Shown here one piece after another: positions 1 to 11,520 of a stretch of DNA of 64,000 nt (positions within the stretch are counted from its first letter, which is position 1; each line of letters starts with the position of its first letter). The position numbers and the translations under genes were made by a program. Source of the stretch: Enoplosus armatus (lineage: Eukaryota > Chordata > Actinopteri > Centrarchiformes > Enoplosidae). The stretch is taken from positions 6,260,501 through 6,324,500 of the forward strand of contig NC_092198.1 in assembly GCF_043641665.1 (NCBI RefSeq). Reading direction: 5' to 3'. The notes beneath the pieces were generated by a model, which was not told the origin of the DNA, ran no database searches, and saw only the letters and a list, made by a program, of their open reading frames with translations.

Positions 1-1811
<1,811 letters not shown>

Positions 1812-1980
1812 GCGAGCAGAGACGCGTCACCTGTTGGATCAAGTTAGAGCATGATGGGATATGCAGTTCCCAGATGGAGACTGGTGTTATCTTTGTTCGC
1901 TGTACATTTTCCCCACTGTTTCATTAAACAACAATTAAAAAAAAGTTTTTGGAGTAAAATAACCATTTTCCACCTGTGTC
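1812..1980 (+). other. psma6: psma6 3'UTR with poly(A) signal
   Basis: The sequence after the TGA at 1809-1811 carries an ATTAAA hexamer at 1923-1928, followed by an A-rich run and a T/G-rich stretch. This is a plausible short 3'UTR of about 150 bases. The exact cleavage site is inferred. Confidence 0.6.
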
Positions 1981-2382
1981 TTATTTATTGTGAGGGTTGA
2001 TGATTGTTCTGCACATGGAGCTGTTCGCAACATATTTACAGCACATAGATATGATATCATTAGCTGTGTTTTCATGTGTCGGTTGAATTTAGCAGCAGGG
2101 GGAAATGTTTATTGGAACACGATCTGTGCAGAGCTCGACCTCTGAGCTTCCTGTTTGTGGCTCCGAATGCACAGAAAGTCACATGACACACCAGGTGCTG
2201 CGGAGAGTTTATTTTACTACTCTGTGATGTAGAACTGATTTGACCTAATTTTGTCAACATTTTGACAATCTTTTTTTTTTTTTTTTTACGCACATATAGC
2301 ATGTCAGAAATAGATTGCTTCAATTCACCGGATGTATCATACAACACAAATAGTTTCTCTTTGAAAGGGAAAACTGTGTGCC

Positions 2383-2397
2383 GGGGGGGGGGGGGGG
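2383..2397. repeat. Poly-G run (15 G)
   Basis: An uninterrupted run of 15 G. Similar runs occur at 45102-45115, 60268-60284 and 63761-63776. Such runs are prone to length error in sequencing. Confidence 0.95.
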
Positions 2398-2839
2398 CGT
2401 GGCCGTGGCTAAGACTTCTCGTCCAGCTCAGCTTTTGTAAGGGTTTTGTCATCGACACACAATCACAAATGATGATCAGTCATTCCCCATTGCTTTTAGA
2501 CCATTTCCCATCAGTCTTGTGTCATCACCTGTTGCCTTTTTTTTAAATAGCTATTACAGAATCAGAAGTCCAGCTAAAATGTTTTTATTCCTCTAATCTT
2601 TAGGACTTTCTGCTTAGTGGAATGTTTAAAGCCTCTGTCTCTTATGTAATTTCCACTGTCATTTGGACAGTGAAGTTACAACTTTGTCCTTGGAAAACCC
2701 CCCTGCTGTCCTGTACAGGACAATTCCAGGTTAGAAGCAGTATATACACAGCTATTAAACCTAATCACTCAGGGACATTTTCTGAGTTGGCTCCAGTGTC
2801 ACTTCATACTGGGAATTGGAGCGGTGCCGGTTACTTCAG

Positions 2840-3470
2840 GTCATTTGTTGAGTACATTTACTCAAGTACAAATTTGAGAAGCCACTACAGTTAATTGACA
2901 GCTTTAGTTACTTTACAAATGATTTTACAAAAAATGTTTACATACAAAACATGAAGAGCTTATAAATTGCTATAAATTAAACTACCCAACAGCACAGCTG
3001 AAACCATTATAAATAAACTGGCGACTATTTTGATGATTGTTTAAGTCATTCTCATGGTTCCTGCTTCTCAGAGGTGAGGGTTTGCACTTTGGGCTCAGAG
3101 TAATTGTGTTGGCATTTCTCACCGTTTTCTGGATTTTTACAAACCAAAAAATCAATGAATCGGTTAATCGGAAGAAAAATCTGTGATTTAATGAAAAAAT
3201 CATTAGTTGCAGTCGCACACAAAATGAGTTCCACCTCAACCAGCTACAACAGTGAAATCCTGCTTTGATATTAATACATGAGTAATAATCTAATGATATA
3301 AGAAATAATAGTATATCAGTCACAAGTGACGTTTTTCTGCATTGAGTACTTTTACTTTTAATACTTTTAAGTACATTTTCCTGATTATACATACATGCTT
3401 TTACTCAAGTCACACTTTGAATGCAGGATTTCTACTTGTACCAGCGTATTTTTTTTGTTTACCCAGGTAA
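2840..3470. repeat. Composite of interspersed fish repeats
   Basis: The region holds pieces of two common repeats. One has the 'gagtacttttactttta' and 'actcaagt' words (about 2845-2885 and 3335-3465). The other, at about 3000-3250, is related in inverted orientation to the repeat at 1530-1710 ('gcgactattttgatgattg', 'atcggttaatcgg'). The rest of 1980-3650 shows no gene. Confidence 0.55.
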
Positions 3471-3688
3471 AGGATCTGAATATTTCCCAGACTGCAGTTT
3501 CCTGGTCCTTGTGACACAAACTTATGACACATCTAACACATTTTCCCACCATGGTAAAAGACACTTCCTCCTTAAGAAATTTCCTTAGTATGTCTAGCGA
3601 TAAGTGTTAGTTCCTCACTGCTATTCAGCGCTAGCAGCAGGGTAGGGCTGGAATATTCAAGTACACTGTGTTCCTCTCATGCCGCCCA

Positions 3689-3902
3689 GGGACTTTCAAA
3701 CGCGGTGACTCACAGAGACCCGGTGGCCTCGCCCCAACAAGGAAATCCCAGACTGTTCCAAGCGGCTGAGCAAGATCGCTTTTTGTCTGCGAGTCTGGGC
3801 GATGACTTTCGTCCTCGTCACTTTGTGCGAGTGAGAAATGATACTCGTTTTACAATGTGGAAAGGCCGTGAAACACATCATGACGTGGAAGGAAATCACG
3901 TG
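3689..3902. promoter_or_regulatory. Candidate enhancer just downstream of nfkbia
   Basis: Within about 210 bases there are a near-consensus kappa-B site (GGGACTTTCA, 3689-3698), a perfect AP-1 site (TGACTCA, 3706-3712), a kappa-B-like GGAAATCCC (3741-3749), a TGACGTGG element near 3882 and a CACGTG E-box near 3897-3902. The cluster sits directly beyond the predicted end of nfkbia. The motifs are seen; the enhancer role is inferred. Confidence 0.4.
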
Positions 3903-3944
3903 CTGAGTGGAGGAAACACACCAGTCACTGCTGTTTATATTCAT

Positions 3945-4354
3945 AAACTTCTTTTTATTCTGGAGCCATTTTTTGTTAATAGTGTTTAAATTCACACAAC
4001 ATATGTACAGGTAAAAAAAATAATATCTCTGTATTTACAATATATTACACACGTCTTGTCTAGTATATACACATCAATATATATTTATACAGTATACAGA
4101 AAGACTGTATGGAGGTCGTGGTCTTGCTGTATTATGCTTTTTTTGGTGCGGATCATTCTGTGGTCCGGACCGGGCTTGACCAGACTGGACGCCATCTTCA
4201 TTCATGTTTTTGCGGCCCCAGGACCACCGCTCTGTGGGCTCGGGACCTGGACGGGGGACCTGAACTGATGTTGTCCCTCGTTGTGGGGCCGTGGCTGGGC
4301 AACCCAGCAGCAGCTTCACTGTCGTTCTCACCGCGAGCAGAGGGACGGCTCGGT
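3945..4354 (-). other. nfkbia: nfkbia 3'UTR
   Basis: Reading the minus strand from the stop at 4355, the sequence becomes strongly AU-rich, with several UAUAUA/UAUUUAU-like words between 4014 and 4095, as is common in short-lived mRNAs such as that of I-kappa-B alpha. An AATAAA hexamer on the minus strand (3954-3959) is the likely poly(A) signal. The end is inferred. Confidence 0.55.
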
Positions 4355-6255
4355 TTACTTTCCGAACTTTATGTCATCGTACAGCTGTAGGAAAGAAAAT
4401 AAAAGACGTTAGGAACCCAAACCTTAAAGATGTGATTATATGAAATCTTAAGCTGGTGTTGAAGTGAAGACGTAAGACCAGAAACTGACCTCATCTTCCG
4501 ACAGGTCCCCATCCTCCATGTCGCTCTCATCTGTTTCGCTGTCAGGCAGCTCCCTCAGCTCCTGTGCCGTCCTCTCGTACAGCTGGTGGCGGATCTCCTC
4601 GTTCTGGCGTCCGTAGGTGAGGTGGTACGCTGTGAAGCCGCCGTAGTTGAAGCAGTTAACGTCGGCGCCAAGGTCAAGGAGGCAACGGACCAGCGTGGGG
4701 TTCTGGAGGTCCACAGCCAGGTGGAGTGACGTCCGTCCACTGCACTGTTCCTGTCGGCAACAACAAGGAAATAATGTTAGGTTCCTGCTGCATGCGACTG
4801 AGCTTCTTTCTGTTTGCAAAAAGTTCAACAGGCCGCCTTCTGAGTGCATGACACCTACCTGTGCATTGACGTCTGCACCCAGCTGAACGAGGCTCTCAAC
4901 CAATGAAATGTAGCCGTTAATGGACGCCAAGTGGAGGCAGTTTTGTCCTGTGAGGAGAAAAGAGCTCAGTTAACAACCAAATTCAAGAGCTGCATAAGTG
5001 AAACATGATGTGTGTGTCTTTAGGAGTGCTACTTCAGCTCAAACCTACCATTGTAGTTGGGGAAGGACACGATGGAGGTGAGGTGGCGTTGGGAGTTCTG
5101 GGTGATGACGCCGAAGCAGGCGAGGGAGCCCCTCTTGCAGGCGATGTGGAGAGCCGTGTTCCCGCTGTCGTCGGACAGCCGCGGGTCGCAGCCAGCCTTC
5201 AGGAGCCTCTCGACCAGCTGGGGCTGTTCTGTGATCACTGCTAGGTGGAGGGCCGTCTGAGGAGACACATTCAGAGGACATATTTAAGTTATTATCTTGA
5301 CTTTAAAAGGCAACTTGTGTGCACGATGAGGACGGTAATGGTTTGTGTTTAGGTTTGACTTTGTGTTATTACCTGTCTCTGGTGGTTCTGTACATTGAGG
5401 AAGTGGTGATTGTGAGACAGCTTGATCATCTGGAGGGCATGTTCTGTGGCTTCATGAATGATGGCCAAGTGGAGAAGCCTGTGGTGTGAAGGGGGAGGGG
5501 GGGGTTAGTTAAAATAGTGCTTTTCAAAAAACATTTAAAAAAATTACGCACAGAGGAAATGGTTCCAGCCAAATAAGAGAGAACAAAGCCTGCGCAGCGG
5601 AGTGTTTCGCAAGAATGGAGTTTTGTCGGGTTATTTCCACCAGTTGTGGCTTGACACATCTGATGCTTTATCAGTTCCTGGCAGCGGGCCAGGGACTTTC
5701 CTGAACTCGCAGAGCGGACTTTAGCACCGCCCAGACTGCGCTCTAAGCCAAAGTACACACACACACACACACACAGGGTACGCGTTATGCTGCACACACA
5801 CACACACACACACACTTTTAAAGGCCTCTTGTTTTCGTGCAACTCTCGACAATTTCCGCATTTCATATATTTCCAATGCATTACATTGGAAGTTTAGAAA
5901 CTGCGCACGACTGCAAAACTCCTATTTGATTTCCGCAAACGGATGACATCTGCAAATGCGTAATTGCATTATTAACAAAACACACACACACACACACTCA
6001 ACTATTATATGTAACTTACGTGTCACCGTCGTCTGTCACCGCACTCCGCCAAGGCTCGTATTCCTGCGTGGTGAGATCCTCGCTTGTTTTCACCTTCAGG
6101 TCCTCAAAGTCGCTCACCAGGTCGTCCTCCTTCAGGGAGTCCAGGCCGCTGTCAAAGCGGTCCTCGTGGCACGGCAGCATTTTCCCGTGCTTGGACTCCA
6201 TGTTGTCCAGGTTATAATCCATTTGATTGTGGTTAGACATTCTGTGGACGTCCAT
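4355..6255 (-). CDS. nfkbia: NF-kappa-B inhibitor alpha (I-kappa-B alpha)
   Basis: This protein binds Rel/NF-kappa-B dimers in the cytoplasm through ankyrin repeats and is destroyed by the proteasome after IKK phosphorylation. Six exons on the minus strand read 6255-6020, 5478-5373, 5256-5049, 4947-4859, 4750-4490 and 4384-4355: 930 bases, 309 aa (human 317). The phosphodegron DSGLDS is at residues 35-40 with Ser36 and Ser40. Lys22 and Lys25 lie upstream as likely ubiquitin acceptors. Ankyrin repeats fill roughly residues 79-260, with TALHLAVI, NTALHIAC, NCLHLASINGY and RTSLHLAVDLQNP motifs. The C-terminus has an acidic PEST segment (LPDSETDESDMEDGDLSEDE) and ends LYDDIKFGK. I chose the MDVHRM start; an in-frame MSNHN five codons later is possible, and an upstream in-frame ATG at 6303 is less likely. 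Kappa-B motifs in the promoter and intron 1 suggest autoregulation. In fish with two copies this resembles nfkbiaa. Confidence 0.97.
5692..5701. promoter_or_regulatory. Perfect NF-kappa-B site in nfkbia intron 1
   Basis: GGGACTTTCC, a full match to the GGGRNNYYCC consensus and identical to the classic kappa-B site. It lies in the first intron of nfkbia. Binding is inferred. Confidence 0.55.
5755..5815. repeat. CA microsatellites in nfkbia intron 1
   Basis: Two CA runs (5755-5775 and 5792-5815) are separated by 16 bases of unique sequence. A third short run is at 5981-5998. Confidence 0.9.
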
Positions 6256-6420
6256 TGTTGACTGTGTCGCGAGTGGCAGCTCCGTCAGTACGTGCGTGCG
6301 CAAAGGTCAGGGCAGAATAGTGCAGCCGAGGGAGGCGCGCTGGGTTTTGTGAGCTCGGCTGGGCGGAGCCTCGGCGGGGATTTCCAATTGACTTATCTTA
6401 GAAAAAGCAAAGGGAAATCA
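6256..6420 (-). promoter_or_regulatory. nfkbia: nfkbia promoter with kappa-B site and GC box
   Basis: Upstream of the nfkbia ATG the sequence is CpG-rich, with a GGGCGG GC box at 6361-6366 and a perfect kappa-B site, GGGGATTTCC, at 6376-6385, about 120-130 bases from the ATG. NFKBIA promoters are known to be autoregulated by NF-kappa-B through such sites. The transcription start is not determined. Confidence 0.65.
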
Positions 6421-6449
6421 CACCGTGCTGTGCTTTTGTGAGAAAAATC

Positions 6450-8560
6450 CCCCCCCTAAAAGAGACTCAGAGTGAAAACTTGTAGTTTCCTATTAGGCAC
6501 CTATTTTTCACCTGTGATGTAGGTTAGGGGACATGACATTACTTATTTCAGTGAATGAGACACGATGGGCATGAATGAGAGGGAGACAGTCCCCCCCCCA
6601 TGACAGGCTCTTGAAGAATTCCCTTCTGCACTTGGGGAAATTATGTGTTTCAAGTGGCTAACCAAAGTACCTCTTCATATGTTTCCATTTATTTTCCATT
6701 TTTGCTTAATTTAACCAAATTTAAATCCGCTCGAAAAGACACATCTAAGTTTTTCAGTATGAAGTTCACTCCAGAGTTCATACTGAACTATAGCCCACAC
6801 CTACACTAATAACCACACTGTGTTATCATATAACTGCTCTGAGTTCTGTGGCTGCCATAACTGATGTAAGGAACATATTTTATTTAACTAACTTGTATTC
6901 CGCTTAGTTTGAGTGGAAAACGACTAGAGTCTAGGGTAAAAACACATTTAAATATATGCATGTTCTGCATGTAAGTATGTGCCCTTTATGTATTTGCTTT
7001 TTTATTCTATTAAAGATTATTAAAGAGATGGCAAGCCTCAGAATATTTTTATCATTGGGATCAGACCTGCCAAATATGTCCCCATCACCCTAAGGCATAT
7101 TAGGTTCAGGTTTTTGTGATCTTTATTCATGGGATTTGCATGAGTGAATTTAGTGCATGTCATGTAAAAACACAGCAAACTTACAGCTAGCATATTCAGG
7201 GCTCAGACAGAAGAAGGTGGCAGGATTTCCACCCTCGCTTTTGTACAAGGTTACACTACAAAGTGAGTTGAGAGTGCATGTGGAGGGGGAAAGATTCTAA
7301 AGTTTCCTTGTGGAGACTCCCTTATGAAACCAACACTGCATGTTCCACAATAGGATGTTCTGGATTTACCCGCCTTGCATTGCACACGCTTAACACAACC
7401 CCTGGAGGTGAAATCCTGCACAGATTATCCTGGAAAACACTGCATTAAATCATCAGCAGAATATGTATAACTTTTCTGACTTTTGGTAGGAATTTTCAAT
7501 TTTTTCCTTGTCTTTCTTTTTTTTTTTTGCATTTGCTGCTTTTAGGAAATTCCTTTCTGTTGCGCATGTTAGCAAAGTGCGTGATAGAGCTACCTGCCTG
7601 TGCTCCCCTGACATTTAAGATAAAAAAATTCCCAGATCACTTCTGTTTACATTGTGAAAGGTAGGCTTGGTTATGAACATAGCAACAGTATCCAAAAGCA
7701 GAAGCAATCACACTTCTATGGGGCAATACTCAGTCGCGATTCTGCTATACAAATCACACACATGTACACTATCTAATCCAGCCTACTGTATCTCCGTCTG
7801 TGTGAGTGATGTCAGACAAACGTCACTCATTCAGGCACGCACCATCTCCAGGGAGCCTCTTGAATTCCACACATTCTTTAATCTCTATCACAACAAGGCA
7901 TCTGGGGACAAATTGTTCTTGCAGTTTTTTTCTCCTGTTGCCAAGATTGCGTGCTTGTGTGTATTTAAGGTGAGATATTCACCCCATATGGGAAATACTG
8001 GGACTTCCATTTTACATCTTTGAGATTTTTTTTTTTTTTTTGCAAAGCTGCGCAAGTGCTCTCGTCTCTACTTGACTTGTGTTTACCGCTGGTTGCTATG
8101 GACACCAACCGCTGTGAAAGCACTGACGACAGTTCAGTGTCAAGTGCTGTACATTACCCTCTGTCTGTGTGTTGGTAAAGCACCACTTATCTGAGTCACT
8201 ATAGTGCCTCAGGGGGCATCACACCCTGTTGGTGAAGTGCTTAAGTCATGAAACTCTCCCATTTTCCCGATGGACCAACTAATACCAACCTCACCCTGCA
8301 TACTTTGAAAAGAAAAGCATTTGCTATGCTGTGTAGCTACACTTAATTAAGCTAAAACTAATGCAGTCTAATACAGCAAAATCTGGAATAAAATGAAGGT
8401 TATAATGTTCAGTCAGTGTTGATTCATCTGTATGGACACTTTTTTAGTTGTGTTGCTGTTCAATGGTATAGTGGTGTTCCTAAGTGTAGCCTCATTGATA
8501 TAAATGGAGTGGGCAAAATATTGTTGAACACCTCTCAGCATAATGAAGTGCAATTCTGCA
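6450..8560. other. Intergenic, no gene seen
   Basis: The sequence is AT-rich with no recognisable exon. A GGAAATTCC word at 7545-7553 fits a relaxed kappa-B motif about 1.3 kb upstream of nfkbia. The open frame at 7667-8023 has no recognisable content. Confidence 0.5.
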
Positions 8561-8567
8561 GCAGCAC

Positions 8568-8780
8568 ATTAGAATCAGAATCAGAATCGGAGATACTTTA
8601 TTGATCCCCGGGGAAATTGTACAACAAACAGGAGCAACTGTAAGAGGCTGCATGCGGGGTCAGCGCTTGCGCACATGTTGAAGAAGCCCCATTTGCTGCC
8701 GAAACCCGGGAGCAAATGGGGCTTCCAAAAGACCTCCAAACACCTCTTACAACCAAAACTGAACTTCATAACCTTCATGA
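8568..8780 (-). mobile_element. 3' tail of a fish non-LTR retrotransposon
   Basis: On the minus strand the segment ends in the motif 'ggggatcaataaagtatctc' followed by three GATTCT units. This is the hallmark 3' end of an abundant fish retroposon family with a hexamer-repeat tail. Only a short 5'-truncated piece is present, perhaps to about 8780. The family is not assigned. Confidence 0.6.
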
Positions 8781-9127
8781 CGGGTTATATTATTGCAAAA
8801 CTGTTGTATTAGAGAGTACTAGTGAAGTATATCGGATTGGCTTTGCCTGAATGTCTCTAGGCAAAAATGATTTTTAAAAACCTGCCGTTAAAAGAAATGT
8901 GTCACTGTTAGAAACAAAATTCTCCCATACCTTCATTCCAGCAGTCATTTTACAGTAATAGGTACCAGAAGTTTGGTAGATGTAAGTGATAGATACCTAA
9001 AATGAGGCAGTGGGGGGGAAGGAAGAGGGAAAAAGTCAAATTAAGTACTAATACCGAAATTACATCATAGCTAATGTGCGAAAGTGAAACGCTTGTCATT
9101 TCTGGAAAGCATCTACTATTTACACTT

Positions 9128-9880
9128 AAGGGAATAGTTTGACATTTTGGTACAAATGCTTATTTTCTTTCCTGCCGAGAGCCAGACGAAAAGATAGAAA
9201 CCACTCTCACATATGGTAATTATGGAGCTACAACCACAAGACAATTAGCTTAGCATAAAAACAGGACGGGGGGTGCAGCTGGCCTGGCTCTGTCCAAAGT
9301 CCAGTATATCACATTATATCTATTTTGTTACATTTTTCTTTCACACAGATAGAAGGTGTTAATGAGTACACTTTAGGTGGTGTAGGTAGGTGTATTGTTA
9401 AACTTTGCAGAGAGCCAGCTAGCTGTTTCTACTTGCTTCCAGTCTTTAAGCTAACAGCCCCCTGGCTCTAGCTCCATAATTAGCACAGGCCTACAGACAA
9501 ACCTGTTTCTCACCTGTAACTGCTTTTGCACAGATTAATAAAAAGTGATGTAGCGTAAGAGATGCTTGTATGTGTTAATATTGTGTTTTTGTTACATACT
9601 TTGCAGAGAGCCAGCTAGCTGTTTCTACTTGCTTCCAGTCTTTAAGCTAACAGCCCCCTGGCTCTAGCTTCATAATTAGCTTAGGCCTACAGACAAACCT
9701 GTTTCTCATTAGTATCTGCTTTTGTACAGATTAAACAAAGGTGATTTTGCTTAAACAAAGAGGTGCTTGTATGTTTTTTTTGTTTGTTTGTTTTTTTACT
9801 TTGCAGAAAGCCAGCTGTTTCCATCTACTTTCAGTCTTTAAGTAATAGCCTCCTGGTTCTAGCTCCATAATTAGCATACA
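9128..9880. repeat. Repeat with one forward arm and three tandem inverted arms
   Basis: A forward copy of a common fish repeat occupies about 9128-9300 (words 'ggaatagtttgacattttgg', 'ttagcttagcataaa', 'ctggctctgtccaaag'). It is followed by three tandem copies in inverted orientation, each starting at ACTTTGCAG (9402, 9598, 9798), with unit lengths of 196 and 200 bases. The units share 'agtctttaagctaacagcc' and 'ctccataattagc'; the third is cut short and more diverged. Confidence 0.7.
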
Positions 9881-10621
9881 GACATGGTAATATTGATCTT
9901 CTCATCTAATTCTCAGCAGGAAAGCATATTGTTGATTATATCTATTTGTCCAAGCACATCTTTCAAAAGTACAGGATAAATATGAATGAGATAAAAAAAA
10001 AAAGTAGTAGTGATAGAATATTTTCCATTGTGCTTCTATGGACAGAGTCGTGCTGTTTGAGACGCAGCTATGCAGCCAGATTATTTTATTTTGAATTATT
10101 TCAATTCCTTTATGTCAGTAACAACAATCATGATCTGCTACTAGCTCAGCTGACTAAAAATAGCTTCAGCTTCCCAGATGTGTGCATGTCATTCATGACA
10201 ACTTCCCTCCTGTTTCAGAAGGAAGCTATCACTCCATTGTTACAGTAATCACTCAGCGGACAGTCAACCTCAACGTTACTTGTGTGGGCTCGGTGACACA
10301 GCAGTTGTACTCCCAGAGTTTACACAAACTACACCCACTTTATGTTCTCTCAATGTGTGGCTTGACGTAAAAAAAAGGAGTATTTTAGTTCACTCGTGGA
10401 TGTTTTGCATGGCTTGTATTAAACAATGGGTAGGCATGCTCACTGTTTAATGATATGAGTCAGGCTGCTTCTCTGTCAGAGGGATTTCACCACAACCATA
10501 CAAAAATAATATATCATAGGTGGTTGTTGTCTTGTGTAATTACATAATGTACATGCCTGTCCTATTAGATTTGACATGATTTTGATGGAGTCATGAGGAG
10601 AAGACATGAATGAAGACCATA

Positions 10622-10646
10622 GTGTGTGTGTGTGTGTGTGTGTGAC
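10622..10646. repeat. GT microsatellite
   Basis: An uninterrupted GT tract in intergenic DNA. A short CA tract follows at about 11023-11045. Confidence 0.9.
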
Positions 10647-11154
10647 CTTTACTCTCATGACATAATCCAATGATCTCATTCAATGAGTAGCAAGGGAAAA
10701 AGGTACATGGGAGGTCATTAATCCTGTGTGTTTCCCAGAACAAAAAGAACAAAGTTGTTCCCTGTCACGGTCATGAGATTTTGATGGTACGAAAGGGTGG
10801 GAAAATAAGAGCGTTTCAGCATCTTTCTTTTGCTAGAGCTTCTGAAAAAGTGACTGAAGACGTCCGAAACTTTAAAACTGAGGTGAAAAACTCTGAGATC
10901 CTCCCCTCTGTTGCCTCAGTTTCGCGCTGAATGTGCAAATGCATATTTTTTCGGGGAAGCGTGGGTGTTTTTCGGAGAAGGGGTAATACCTTTATTTCCC
11001 TCCCCAGGCATTCCCACGGTGTTACACACACACACACAAACACACAGAGGGATTAATTGTTTGTGATATGATCTGTTGTCCTACTGCCCTACTGCCACCA
11101 GGCATCTCTCAGGTTCAGAGATGATGGTCTTTCAGTAGCATGGGAACACATTAA

Positions 11155-11520
11155 AGGGTCAGTTCAGTTACCCCTGGTGGTATCTAGCCATGCAGATGTA
11201 TGTTTTATTTGCAGATGTTTTGAGATAGTTGTCTCTGAGATTTCTGAATTTCTTCAAAGGAATAGTTCGACTTTTTGGGGAAATAATCTTGTTTGCTTTC
11301 TTGTACAGAGTTAGACGAGAGGATCATGTAGATACAGATTATGTCTGTACGGTAAATATGAATCTAGAGCCAGCAGGCGACTAGTTTAGCGTAGCGTAAA
11401 GACTGGAAACGAGGGGAAACAGCTAGCCGGTTTTATTATCATTGCCGTGAGGTTGCCAGGCAATCAGTGGAGACTGCGCACCAACAAATAGTTCCAGCCA
11501 CTCCCCGTAAAACCAATATT
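11155..11520 (+). repeat. Two adjoining fish interspersed repeats
   Basis: Positions 11155-11256 ('gggtcagttca', 'gagatagttgtctctgagattt') are a piece of one recurrent fish repeat. Positions 11257-11520 are a second, longer copy of the element at 9128, with 'ggaatagttcgacttttt', 'gtaaatatgaa', 'aaagactggaaac', 'gaaacagctagcc' and the 'ttgccaggcaa' segment that forms its inner palindrome. Confidence 0.6.

Noticed and set aside
4448..4930. Unspliced minus-strand 160-codon frame across nfkbia exons 4-5
   Set aside because: It fuses two exons through the intron at 4751-4858. The spliced reading gives the conserved ankyrin sequence.
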